This document shows, in pieces, positions 1 to 10,100 of a stretch of 38,773 nt of DNA. The DNA is taken from positions 1-38,773 of the IMG/VR virus record IMGVR_UViG_3300044630_001396. One strand, given 5' to 3'. The position numbers were made by a program, and so were the translations under genes. A model generated the notes under the pieces. The model was not told the origin of the DNA. It saw nothing but the letters and a program-made list of their open reading frames with translations, and searched no databases. Within the stretch, counting starts at the first letter, position 1, and each line of letters opens with the position of its first letter. The DNA comes from a virus.

Positions 1-2
1 AT

Positions 3-764
3 CACGCAAGACTGCAGATAGACGATCTACAACTGCAGGGCAATATCATATCGACCACTGTCAGCAACAGCAGCATAGAAATCGATCCCAACGGTACCGG
101 CACAGTTAACATCATAGCCAATACCAATGTCACTGGAAATCTTGCAGTATCAGGTAATGTTAACGCTACTGGAAATATAGTTATTGGCGGTAACATAACC
201 ATTGGCGATGCGCTCACAGATAATATTGTGATCAACGCCAGCATACGCAGTGACCTAGTACCAGAAACTGATAACACTTTTGATTTAGGATCTCCTACAT
301 TCCGTTGGAGATCTATCTACGTCAACGAGTTTTTTACAACAGCATTGAATGTACCAACATTAGATATTGGTAATTTAATGTTTCGTGATAACGAAATTAC
401 TACCACAACTGGGTCGGATCTTTACATTGACGGTAACGGCGCAGGCGGTGTAAGACTAGGTAATTTCCGTATAGTAGATAACGTTATCACAAACGTGTCA
501 ACCAACGCTATCACGCAAATAGCACAGTCTGGCACAGGATATTTTAAGATTCAGGGCACTAATGGTTTTGTTTTTCCTAGGGGTGACGACGCTCAGAGGC
601 CAACTGCATATGCAGTATTGGGTATGACTAGATATAACATAAACTCAAAGGCCTTAGAAGTATGGGACGGGTTAACTTGGGCATCACCAGCTGGGTCAAG
701 CGGTGCTGTATCTGAAACCACAGCCAACGATATTTCAGCATCATTTGCTATAATGTTAGGATAA
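3..764 (+). CDS. Tail-fibre-like protein, 5' truncated by the window edge
   Basis: The reading frame is open from the first complete codon at base 3, so the gene begins upstream of the window; the GTG at 228 is internal. The visible protein is rich in Asn, Thr, Ile and Gly with repeating short beta-strand patterns such as NVTGNLAVSGNVNATGNIVI, typical of phage fibre shafts. A module around the motif LGSPTFRWRSIYVNEFF follows, a pattern common in T4-like marine phage fibres. The C-terminus has a segment ending in ALEVWDGLTW, seen in many virion-surface proteins. It is followed 7 bp later by a small virion-like gene on the same strand. The structural role is inferred from composition and context; the exact fibre is unknown. 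Confidence 0.75.
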   Translation, partial: HARLQIDDLQLQGNIISTTVSNSSIEIDPNGTGTVNIIANTNVTGNLAVSGNVNATGNIVIGGNITIGDALTDNIVINASIRSDLVPETDNTFDLGSPTFRWRSIYVNEFFTTALNVPTLDIGNLMFRDNEITTTTGSDLYIDGNGAGGVRLGNFRIVDNVITNVSTNAITQIAQSGTGYFKIQGTNGFVFPRGDDAQRPTAYAVLGMTRYNINSKALEVWDGLTWASPAGSSGAVSETTANDISASFAIMLG

Positions 765-771
765 AAATAAA

Positions 772-1104
772 ATGCCAACCCTATTTAGACACGCAGTTAC
801 AACATCAGTAGGTATTACACCTGTAGATGTGTTACAGATTCAAGAAGGAGTTAGAGCCACAGTGATTGGTTGCAACATTGCCAATGTCACTGACTACGAC
901 ACTGTGGTTGTTAACATGTATGTCGTAGATGAAAATTCCACACAGGCTACTTATGTGCGAGGTATTGTTATAGCTCCTAACAGTGCGGTCAAAGTTATTA
1001 CACAAGGTGAGAAATTAATTTTACCTGCAACTTCGGGTATTCGTATTGAAGCAGATACTGAAGACAGTGTAGACATTACAATCAGTTACGTTGAAATATC
1101 ATAA
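772..1104 (+). CDS. Small virion-associated protein (hypothetical)
   Basis: A 110-residue protein predicted to be all beta strand, with no signal peptide or membrane segment. The pattern of a first strand followed by ATVIGCNIANV and then a long hydrophobic hairpin resembles that of the 106-residue protein at 14669-14989, which has TVATVSICNRG at the matching place. Both sit next to a giant tail-fibre gene, so they may be decoration or fibre-attachment proteins of one family; that relation is an inference from a weak pattern. Start: ATG at 772 lies 7 bp after the preceding stop, with only a weak purine-rich leader. No enzyme motif is seen. Confidence 0.6.
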   Translation: MPTLFRHAVTTSVGITPVDVLQIQEGVRATVIGCNIANVTDYDTVVVNMYVVDENSTQATYVRGIVIAPNSAVKVITQGEKLILPATSGIRIEADTEDSVDITISYVEIS

Positions 1105-1113
1105 GGATATATT

Positions 1114-1479
1114 ATGCCAAGTACATATTATTTAGGTCAAAGCCCAGACGAAGCATTAGGAGATTCCCCAAGATATTGGTACGCTCTGCGCAGAAATCAA
1201 GACGGCGAGTTGTTTCTTTTGAGAAGCGATCAACTCAAAGACAAAGACAGTATTGAATTAAATCTCCCCGGCGCCCCACAAGAAAACTTTGAAGATTTTG
1301 AGCCAGGTGTCGACTATTTCGAAGGCATTGGCCCGGACCATGAAATAGAATATGAAAATTTGGTATGGACACAATATCGATGGGATAATAGAAATTTATT
1401 ATATTACATTGACAATCAGGGAAGATTAACACAACGAATAAATCAGGGATACACATATCCTGCAGGTACATCAAGTTAA
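1114..1479 (+). CDS. Hypothetical virion-region protein
   Basis: A 121-residue acidic protein with no signal peptide or membrane segment. It opens with STYYLGQSPDEALGDSPRYWYALRR, read here in two halves: a short Ser/Tyr-rich start and a Trp/Tyr core (PRYWYALRRNQDGELFLLR). The second half is rich in Asp/Glu and ends in a short Gly/Thr tail. The start at 1114 is well supported by an AAGGATAT ribosome-binding site about 6 bp upstream. It lies in a co-directional run of tail genes, 11 bp before the first giant fibre gene, so a structural or fibre-accessory role is likely. I do not recognise the family. Confidence 0.6.
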   Translation: MPSTYYLGQSPDEALGDSPRYWYALRRNQDGELFLLRSDQLKDKDSIELNLPGAPQENFEDFEPGVDYFEGIGPDHEIEYENLVWTQYRWDNRNLLYYIDNQGRLTQRINQGYTYPAGTSS

Positions 1480-1490
1480 CGGAATAAATC

Positions 1491-4400
1491 ATGGCAGAAT
1501 TTAAGATCAGTAGAATTAGATATACATGGCGAAATTTGTGGAGTACTACCACCGCATACAATCGAGATGACGTAGTCAAATACGGAGGATCCACATGGAT
1601 TTGCCAACGACAGCACACTGCATCTGCATTTGCCACCGATCAAATATATCTAGCTAATCCAGGCGACACAGCCCCAACTCCAGCTTGGTTCAAGATGACC
1701 GACGGCAATGAATGGAGAGGAACTTGGGTCGGCCCTTCGAGATTATATAATCCAGGCGACCTTGCTCTTTACGGCGGCATAATATATCTATGTGTGACCA
1801 GTCATACTTCACAGTCTACATTTGATGCCAGTCTTGCAAATTGGGCTGTGTATCTTTCTTCAGATAATTGGCGCTCAGCATGGGCTCCGTCTACACGATA
1901 TGGGCAGGGAGACATAGTAAGATACAACGGTATAGTCTATCGCTGTATAGTAGGTCATACCTCTGGTACCACATCACAAGGTCTTGAGATAGGCAACAAT
2001 GATACTGAGGATGACAGCACGGGTGAACTATGGCAAGTCTATTACGAAGGCATTCAATATGTAGGTGAATGGGCCGCTGCTACGCGATACAGACTTAACG
2101 ATCTTGTGAAATACGGAGGCAGTGTTCTTCGCTGCGTAGTCGGACACACTGCCGGCGGAAGTATCACTAATGCTAATTTTGTTACAGAATTTCTTGGACA
2201 GAATTTTTACGACACATGGTCGGCCTCGGTATACTATGCTATTGGAGACATCGTTCGACACGGTGGATATCTCTACGTAGCTGCTGCAAATAATTATGCC
2301 AGTGCTATTCCGCCAGAAGCCGCTGCGACTTGGAGGGTGCTATCTAAAGCAGTTAATTTTATAGGTACATGGAGTGCTGATGTAGATTATAAGATAGGTG
2401 ATGTTGTACGTCGTGGTGGAAATTTATATATTGCCACAGCAGATACCACCAGTGACGGCAGCTCACTAGATTACCTAGATGCAGGAAATTGGGAAATAGT
2501 CACTGTAGGACAACAGTGGCGCGGTGGCTGGTCCGAAGATGAGGCATACAGTGTCAACGATGCTGTGTTATTTCTTGGCAACACCTACGTCTGTAACGTT
2601 GAACACACTTCCACAGATCAAAATTTCCCAGGCGATAACGGATCCGGTTTCTTCTATTGGGATTTAGTACTGCAAGCCGGTCAACCTTCCGGCATGTTTC
2701 AACGAGGCGATTTATTAAGTTATGATCTTTCGAGATCGTTACAGGCTGACGGCAGTACGTTTGGTCCTGCAGCAGTACATATAGGATCAGAAAATCAAGT
2801 TGTAATAGTCAACGACCAAAACAGTGTTGACTATGCGTTCTGGGGCGACCTAGCCAGGGTAAAATATGTAAGTTTGGACGGAGTTGATGACAACACAGAT
2901 CCAGAACGTGGTACCAGCCAGTTTCTTCCTTGGAGAACCATACGCTATGCCTGCGAACAAGTAGACGACGGGTTTGCTGGCCACACCACTATCAAGGTTG
3001 CTGTGGGAGAATACGTAGAAGTAACTCCGATTATAGTTCCACGACGAACTGTGGTGCTAGGAGCAGAACTTAGATCAACTACAATCAAACCAGCGCCAGC
3101 TAATCCTGCTCTAGCTCAAGACAGCACATATGTCGCAGCATATCTCACACATATTTCTAATTTTATGGGATCATTGCTGCTTGGAAATTCAATTACTCCT
3201 AGTCCTAATAATAGTGTAGCTCAAGTTCTTCCTCAACCTAGACAGATACAAACAGGGGTTGATGTTGTCAACATGCCGATCTTCACAACTAATCCCGGAA
3301 CCTCTGATGCTGGAACAGTTACCCAAATAAGAAATCTCATAACCAATATCAAAGGTTATATTGCATTCTTTGTAGACAGTACTGGATCTAATCCCACAGT
3401 CACTGGATCTAATACACAGTCTACAGACAACAATAAAATAAATGCCACAATTATTTTAGAAAACAACAAGTCTTTTATTGTAGCAGAAGCAGTTGCTTAT
3501 CTTGATCTGTTTTATGCCAATTATGATATAGATCCACAACTGGTAAACACCATTGTACGTTCTTTCATCGATGCATGGAAATATGATATTATCTATACCG
3601 GAAACTACAAATCTTTATTTGCTGCCCGCTATTATAGAAATGCTGTTTTAGGATGTACCGAGACAGAAGATATGTTCTACGTGAGAGATGCTACAGGTAT
3701 TAGAAACTGCACTCTCAAAGGCATAGAATCAGAGTTAAACCCGCCAGTGGCGTTTGATCTTTATCAACTGCCGTTGGGCGGAGCATATGTGTCATTAGAT
3801 CCTGGATGGGGACCTGCAGACACCCGTGTATGGATCACCACTCGCTCACCATACATTCAAGGTGTTACTACTATTGGTACTGGATGTATTGGCCAAAAAG
3901 TCGACGGCGCTCTGCACAATGGCGGCAATCGATCTATAGTTAGCAACGACTTTACACAGGTTCTCAGCGATGGTATTGGTGCATGGGTGTTGAACAATGC
4001 TAGAGCTGAATTGGTATCTGTGTTCTCATATTATGCACACATCGGTTACCTAGCACAAGACGGTGGTATAATCAGAGCCACTAACGGCAACTCGTCATAC
4101 GGAACATACGGAGCAATTGCAGACGGCATCGACGCTACTGAAGTTCCAGTAATTGCAAGAAATTATACCAGAGCACAACAGGCCATAGTAGCAGCAGCAT
4201 TTGCCGGGGACTTTGTTGACGAAATACAGATTTTAGAATGGAACAACGCCGGCCAAGACTATTCCAGTGCAACTGCTACCTTTGTTGGAGCTGGTGTTAA
4301 CGCTAACGTAGTGTTTGAAGATTTCCGCGACGATGCAGTATTTCAAGCAAGATTAATAGATGCCAATGCCGGTACTGCACAAATTGCGCAGGCCATAGGT

Positions 4401-7079
4401 GGCGGCGGGTACAGTGTCGTACAAAATAATGCTCAGACTGGCGATGCTACCACTATTACATTAGCCACTGCTGATCCAAATTCTATTGCTGAATATCTTG
4501 GCATGCGAATTATCATTACCAGCGGTGCAGGCACCGGGCAGTATGGATATATCACGGCATATAATAATGTTACTAAAGTATTAACTGTGGCTAGAGAATC
4601 TGATGATCAACCGGGATGGGATCATGTTATTCCAGGCAAACCTGCTACTGTTCCATTGTTAACAAATACCGTGTATAGAATTGAACCAAGAGTGATATTT
4701 TCAGCACCCGCATATTCAGCCACACAGATCACAGTGCCTGTGAATACTATATGGTCTGAAATCATCTACGGTGAAACCACAGAAACATACACTAATATAG
4801 CAGTTAACGAATCTGGTACAGGTACTACTATAGATGTGGCAGCAGCATTAGCTACATTTAATGTCGTAAAACAAGGTAGAGACTACACAATTACAATCAA
4901 TAATAGCGGTGCAGGCTACGAAGCAGGCCAATTATTAACTATTGACGGGGATCTTATAGGCGGTGCAACACCAATCAACGACCTACTGATTTTAGTAACC
5001 ACGGTCAGCGATGACAGTACCAACTCAATTCTAACTGCACAACAAAAAACTTATGGCACAGGCGAAGACAATGAAGCTGCCAGCGGAAGATTTGTTGTTG
5101 TGTCTACTGGCGGTAGTGCTGCTCTTTACAGTGAAGACGGTACTACCTGGACTGATTTTAACATGCCCACTTCCGGAGACTGGAAGTGTTTGGCAGCAGG
5201 GCGAGTTCGTTATCCAGCTTTAGGAAATCACATATTCGTAGCGATACGTACAGGCAGCTCAGTAGCCGCCAGTTCTACAGACGGTATCACCTGGGCCACC
5301 AGAGCCATGCCAGCATCGAGACAGTGGAATTCTGCGATCTACGGTGGCGGACTATTTATTGCTGTGGCTACAAATTCAAACTCGGCTGCATACAGTCTCA
5401 ACGGTACAAGCTGGAGCACGGTAACACTACCTACATTTGGCGACTCTACACTAAACGAATGGGTAGATGTGGCCTACGGCAAAAACAGATATGTGGTATT
5501 AGCCAACACTGCAAATACTGTGGCAGTAGGCACCTACAATTCCACGTTAAACACTTGGTCGTGGACTGGCTATATCATGGACGTGGTTGAAGACTCTAGT
5601 TCTAAAGATTGGGTCAGCATTGCCTATGGCAACGATAGATTTGTTGCAATATCCAATACAGGTGACGTGGCATATAGTTTTGATGGAGCGACCTGGTTGC
5701 CTGCTACCATGCCATCACAGGACGGAAGTACAGCACACAATTGGAAGAAGATTCGTTATGCACAGGGTGTGTTCTTTGCTATAGGTGATACTGGTGCCCG
5801 CAACATCGGTGCCGATCCGACAGCTGGACCTTCAAACTATGCAGCACAATCTATAGATGGCGTAGTGTGGACTTCAAGAACGTTAGCTTCTTCTAAAGAA
5901 TGGGTCAGCGTGGCATTTGGTAATCCTTATGTAGACTCTAGAGATTCTACAGTAGGTAAAAGCACACCGATGTGGATAGCCATAGACAACACAGATACAT
6001 TTAACAAGATACAGACCGGTGCAAGAGCAATGGGTCGAGTTACTGTGAGTTCCGGTATTATTCGTTCAGTGAAACTGTGGGATCCAGGTTCAGGATATAC
6101 AGAAGGGCCTACATGTACATTTGTTGATCCTAACAACGGGTCTGACGCTCGCATCGAAGTTCGAACAGCTGACGGAGTTATAGGCAGCACCAGTTGGATC
6201 AACCGAGGACTGGGATATCGCACTCAAAGTACCTCAGTCACAGTTTCAGGCAACGGATTTTCAGACGTGATACCTTCTGGTAAATTTATTGTTATAAACG
6301 ATTTGCTTGCATATCCTGGTCCCGGAGCTAACTTGACTATTGCAGGATTGTCCGGATCATATACACTGGTAGCTATCACTGAGATAGGCCAGACAGATAG
6401 AGGACTGGCAGCATTAATTCGCGTATCACCAGAAATCAAAGTTCGCGATAATCTATCACATCTAACAGAAATAACCATTAGAACTAGATTTAGTCAATGC
6501 CGTATTACAGGACATGATTTCTTAGATGTAGGTACTGGTAATTTTGAAGAAACTAATTATCCAGAGTTATATTCTGGGTTCTATACTCCTGCTCCGGAAA
6601 ACGAAGTTGTAGAACTAGATCGTGGCAGAGTATTTTACACTTCAACTGATCAAAGCGGTAACTTTAGAACTGGTGAACTGTTTGCGGTTGAGCAGGCTAC
6701 AGGTATTGTTACCATTAGTTCAGATTTCTTTGATCTGGGAGGATTATCAGAACTAAGATTAGGCGGTATTAGAGTAGGCGGAACAGGTGCGGTAGTTAGA
6801 GAATTTTCTACAGACCCGTTGTTCACAGCAGATTCTAATAACATTGTACCTACCCAGCGAGCAATTAAAGCATACCTTGCTGGAAGACTAAGTATTGGTG
6901 GATCAGAAATAGCGGTAGGTAGTTTTATTGCTGGTACTGTATTAGTAGGACCAGATAGATTTAACAACACAGCTAATATAAAAATCATAGTACCAACAAG
7001 GGCAGAATTTGACAGTGCAAATTCAGGAATAAGTGGTATGATGTTGGCACAGACAATGTTTTACAAGTCGTTTAGATGA
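1491..7079 (+). CDS. Giant modular tail-fibre-like protein (1862 aa)
   Basis: Residues ~5-400 hold seven repeats of the form W-x-Y-x2-(G/N)D-V-x2-G-x-Y-x-C-x3-HT, resembling the CBM5/12 carbohydrate-binding module. Near residue 458, a VSLDGVDDNTDP...PWRTIRYACEQV segment starts a probable right-handed beta-helix that continues past SLDPGWGPADTRVW (~764). Residues ~1195-1480 hold about six blades with S-x-DG-x-TW and W-x-x-(I/V)AYG motifs, as in BNR/sialidase-type propellers. The C-terminus has GHDFLDVGTGNF and the motif STDPLFTADSNNIVPTQRAI, probably trimerisation or attachment. The same architecture recurs in the next gene. Start: ATG at 1491, 11 bp after the preceding stop. The likely role is host-surface binding on the virion; receptor and catalytic activity are unknown. 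Confidence 0.8.
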   Translation: MAEFKISRIRYTWRNLWSTTTAYNRDDVVKYGGSTWICQRQHTASAFATDQIYLANPGDTAPTPAWFKMTDGNEWRGTWVGPSRLYNPGDLALYGGIIYLCVTSHTSQSTFDASLANWAVYLSSDNWRSAWAPSTRYGQGDIVRYNGIVYRCIVGHTSGTTSQGLEIGNNDTEDDSTGELWQVYYEGIQYVGEWAAATRYRLNDLVKYGGSVLRCVVGHTAGGSITNANFVTEFLGQNFYDTWSASVYYAIGDIVRHGGYLYVAAANNYASAIPPEAAATWRVLSKAVNFIGTWSADVDYKIGDVVRRGGNLYIATADTTSDGSSLDYLDAGNWEIVTVGQQWRGGWSEDEAYSVNDAVLFLGNTYVCNVEHTSTDQNFPGDNGSGFFYWDLVLQAGQPSGMFQRGDLLSYDLSRSLQADGSTFGPAAVHIGSENQVVIVNDQNSVDYAFWGDLARVKYVSLDGVDDNTDPERGTSQFLPWRTIRYACEQVDDGFAGHTTIKVAVGEYVEVTPIIVPRRTVVLGAELRSTTIKPAPANPALAQDSTYVAAYLTHISNFMGSLLLGNSITPSPNNSVAQVLPQPRQIQTGVDVVNMPIFTTNPGTSDAGTVTQIRNLITNIKGYIAFFVDSTGSNPTVTGSNTQSTDNNKINATIILENNKSFIVAEAVAYLDLFYANYDIDPQLVNTIVRSFIDAWKYDIIYTGNYKSLFAARYYRNAVLGCTETEDMFYVRDATGIRNCTLKGIESELNPPVAFDLYQLPLGGAYVSLDPGWGPADTRVWITTRSPYIQGVTTIGTGCIGQKVDGALHNGGNRSIVSNDFTQVLSDGIGAWVLNNARAELVSVFSYYAHIGYLAQDGGIIRATNGNSSYGTYGAIADGIDATEVPVIARNYTRAQQAIVAAAFAGDFVDEIQILEWNNAGQDYSSATATFVGAGVNANVVFEDFRDDAVFQARLIDANAGTAQIAQAIGGGGYSVVQNNAQTGDATTITLATADPNSIAEYLGMRIIITSGAGTGQYGYITAYNNVTKVLTVARESDDQPGWDHVIPGKPATVPLLTNTVYRIEPRVIFSAPAYSATQITVPVNTIWSEIIYGETTETYTNIAVNESGTGTTIDVAAALATFNVVKQGRDYTITINNSGAGYEAGQLLTIDGDLIGGATPINDLLILVTTVSDDSTNSILTAQQKTYGTGEDNEAASGRFVVVSTGGSAALYSEDGTTWTDFNMPTSGDWKCLAAGRVRYPALGNHIFVAIRTGSSVAASSTDGITWATRAMPASRQWNSAIYGGGLFIAVATNSNSAAYSLNGTSWSTVTLPTFGDSTLNEWVDVAYGKNRYVVLANTANTVAVGTYNSTLNTWSWTGYIMDVVEDSSSKDWVSIAYGNDRFVAISNTGDVAYSFDGATWLPATMPSQDGSTAHNWKKIRYAQGVFFAIGDTGARNIGADPTAGPSNYAAQSIDGVVWTSRTLASSKEWVSVAFGNPYVDSRDSTVGKSTPMWIAIDNTDTFNKIQTGARAMGRVTVSSGIIRSVKLWDPGSGYTEGPTCTFVDPNNGSDARIEVRTADGVIGSTSWINRGLGYRTQSTSVTVSGNGFSDVIPSGKFIVINDLLAYPGPGANLTIAGLSGSYTLVAITEIGQTDRGLAALIRVSPEIKVRDNLSHLTEITIRTRFSQCRITGHDFLDVGTGNFEETNYPELYSGFYTPAPENEVVELDRGRVFYTSTDQSGNFRTGELFAVEQATGIVTISSDFFDLGGLSELRLGGIRVGGTGAVVREFSTDPLFTADSNNIVPTQRAIKAYLAGRLSIGGSEIAVGSFIAGTVLVGPDRFNNTANIKIIVPTRAEFDSANSGISGMMLAQTMFYKSFR

Positions 7080-7092
7080 TTTACGTAACAAA

Positions 7093-7101
7093 CTAAATAT
7101 A
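7093..7101 (+). promoter_or_regulatory. Putative T4-type late promoter box (CTAAATATA)
   Basis: CTAAATATA lies in the 38-bp gap between the two giant fibre genes, 16 bp before the ATG at 7118, with a CGGAG ribosome-binding site at 7107-7111. It resembles the T4 late box TATAAATA with one main change. Near-identical boxes occur before 14669, 31276 and 22721 (minus strand). Function is inferred from position and recurrence. Confidence 0.45.
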
Positions 7102-7117
7102 GAATACGGAGTAGAAA

Positions 7118-10100
7118 ATGGCAGAATTTAAATTAGGTAGAATCAGATTTGTTTGGAAAAACACATGGTCTCCAACCACCACCTATTACATAGATGATGT
7201 AGTAAGGCACGGTGGCCGCACATACATCTGTGCGGTAGGGCACACTTCTGCTTCGGATTTCAACACAGATTTAGAATACAATCCAACCAAATGGAATCAG
7301 ATGAGCGACGGTCAAAGTTGGACCGGCGATTGGAATGTGTCGACGTTGTATAAACTGAACGATGTGGTCAAGTACGGTGGTGTACTTTACATCTGTAACG
7401 ACAGTCACACTTCTGCAGCTACAACAGCGTCTGGGTTGGAAGCAGATCAAGCCAAATGGACTTTGTATGCAGAAGGATTTGATTGGAAAAACGATTGGAC
7501 AGTGGCTACTCGCTACAAAGTAAATGATCTAGTTCAATACGGCGGATATACTTATGTGTGTAATCTTTACCATACTTCTGCTGCAACCACAGCACTGGGC
7601 CTAGAAGCAGATCAAGCCAAATGGGATACCTTCAACCAAGGAATAGAATACAAAGGCACATGGACCACTGCTGTTAGATATAAAGTCAACGATGTAGTAA
7701 AATACGGTGCTGGATTATGGATCTGTGTTACTCAACATACTGCAGATGCGGCATTCTTAACAGACAGCACCGCAGGTCGTTGGAGTCAATTCACCGAAGG
7801 CACAGAATTTGAAGATACATGGAATAATGCAACTCTGTATCAGCCAGGTGACATTGTACGATATGGCGGAAATCAATACATTGCAAAAACTGTGCATACT
7901 GCTGTGGATGCTACAGAAACACCTACAACACAACCGTCAAGATGGGATCTGTATACAGAAGGGTTTAAATTTCAATCTGCGTGGGCAAATACCACATCAT
8001 ATAAGATAGGCGAAGTAGTCAGCATAGGCGGCTATACCTATTTGGCCGCACAAGATTCTCCTTCAAATACTTACACTGTTACAGCAGTAACAGCATCTAC
8101 TGACACATTTACTATAGCCTCAACCGCAGGTATAGTAGTGGGTATGGCAGTAAGATTTACTGGCACAACATTTGGTAATGTGTTTACCACATCTAGGTAT
8201 TATGTAAAAACAGTAGCAGCAGGTAATATTACTGTATCAACAACCCCAGGCGGTACAACATTTAATATCACAGCCGACGCCAGCGGCACAATGACTGCAA
8301 CAGTTTCTGCAGAACCACCAAACACCACATACTGGTCAAGACTCAATGCCGGTATCAGTTGGCAAGGTCTATGGTCAGATGACCGAGATTATCTGCTAGG
8401 TGATGCTGTAAGATTTGGCGCAAATGCCTACATATGTTTATTAGCTCATAGGTCAGAAGGTGATGACGGATCCACAGTGGGTGCAACAGGTGGCGGACAG
8501 GCCAACAGCAGACCCGATCAAGATAGTACAGGCACATACTGGAGCCTATTAAGTGTGGGATCCGAAACTGATATTCTGTCAGTTCGTGGAGATTTGGTCT
8601 ATTACAGCGGATCCGGTCCTACTAGATTACCTGTTGGACGTGAAGGTCAAGTATTAACCTCTAACGGTACCGATCCAGAATGGGTTACTTTAGGTGAAGT
8701 AGATCACACATATTTTGTAGCACCTACAGGCGTTGATTTACCATCACCAGTACACGGCAAAACTTGGGACAAACCATTTAAGACCATTCGCTATGCTTGT
8801 GAACAAGTAGAACGTGGTCCTAGAAATCCCGATGCACGATATCTATTAGAACTGAACCGGGTATTTGTTCAACGTGAAGTCACAGAATTTATTCAGCGCC
8901 AGATCACAACTGCCGGAGTTGGAAGTATTTGGGAAAGTTTTGACTACGATGATTTCAAATGCGAGCGAGATGTAGGCTTTACATTAGATGCTGTGATCTA
9001 TGATCTGTGCCATGGCGGTAATGTTAAATCACGCGGTGTTGCTAATTCATTGATTGGCGGACTCAGCGAAGGTGAAACAGAAGCATATCCAGGATTAGCC
9101 ATTGAAGGCGATCAATCAGTAGCTGCCTACAACTACATGCTCACAGTTGTTGGCAATGTTTTAGCACAGACAGCTCCAACAATAAATTATCAGACACTGA
9201 ACGGCGATAATTCCACTGCTACAGTGGCTCAATATTTTAACAGCAATCTTACAGCAGAAGCTGAAGCATTAGCCACAGTAACAGCATCAGTTACACTGAT
9301 CACTAATGCAATCACCGCACGAGCAGCAGCAGTTACAGCACCTCAGATAGCAGCAGCTATAGCTTCTGTGCCAGCAAGACGTAGTCCTAGCAATCTAATC
9401 AATATAGCTACAGGACAGTATCGTGAAACACTACCGATCATTGTGCCAGAACAGACCTGTGTACAAGGTGACGAACTGCGTTCAACTAACGCAGGACCTG
9501 CAGGTAGCCTGACTAACAGATCTGATGCAGGATACAGCGTAGGTGCATTGACTAGATTACAAACAGTGGTTGATCAAATCGTACGAGGCGCCAACGTTAC
9601 AGAAAGTTCAGGTAATACCGCAGTTCAAAGCGCAGCATTTCCATACGCCAGTACCGAAGAAGCTGCAGATGCAGCACAGTTGGTCAGAGTCATGCAGCAT
9701 CAAATTGATTTTAAGATCAGCTCTACATTCATGGAGAGTTCTGCAGACCCTACAGGATATAATACATCATTCTTAACAGGATTTGGCGATGCAAGAGCAC
9801 TGCTTCGTGAAAACAAAGAATTTATCAAAGAAGAAATCACTGCATTTTTGACAGTAAACTATCCTACAGTAAAGTACAGCAGAACCAAATGCAAACGTGA
9901 TGTGGCGTTTATCGTTGATGCTATGGGCTATGATTTGACCTATGGCGGTAACTGGGCTACTTTAGTAGCTGGCACAGCCTACTTTGACGGCGATAACAGC
10001 ACAGCATTACAGATTGACAGCACAGAAATCGCAGCCACAGTAGCCGCTTACGGCAGATTAAAGACTGTGGTGCAGGCGATTATTGCTAATAGTCTTGTAA

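Noticed and set aside
2-277. Open frame on the minus strand under the truncated fibre gene
   Set aside because: It has a compositionally odd hydrophobic sequence, lies wholly antisense to a well-supported fibre frame, and has no ribosome-binding site.
228-764. Separate gene starting at GTG 228
   Set aside because: The same frame is open from base 3 to 228 with matching fibre-type repeats, so this is an internal codon of a gene that begins upstream.
5186-5784. Two open frames on the plus strand in another phase inside the first giant gene
   Set aside because: Both lie within the BNR-like propeller region of the 1862-aa frame, which continues in phase; their translations show no domain.
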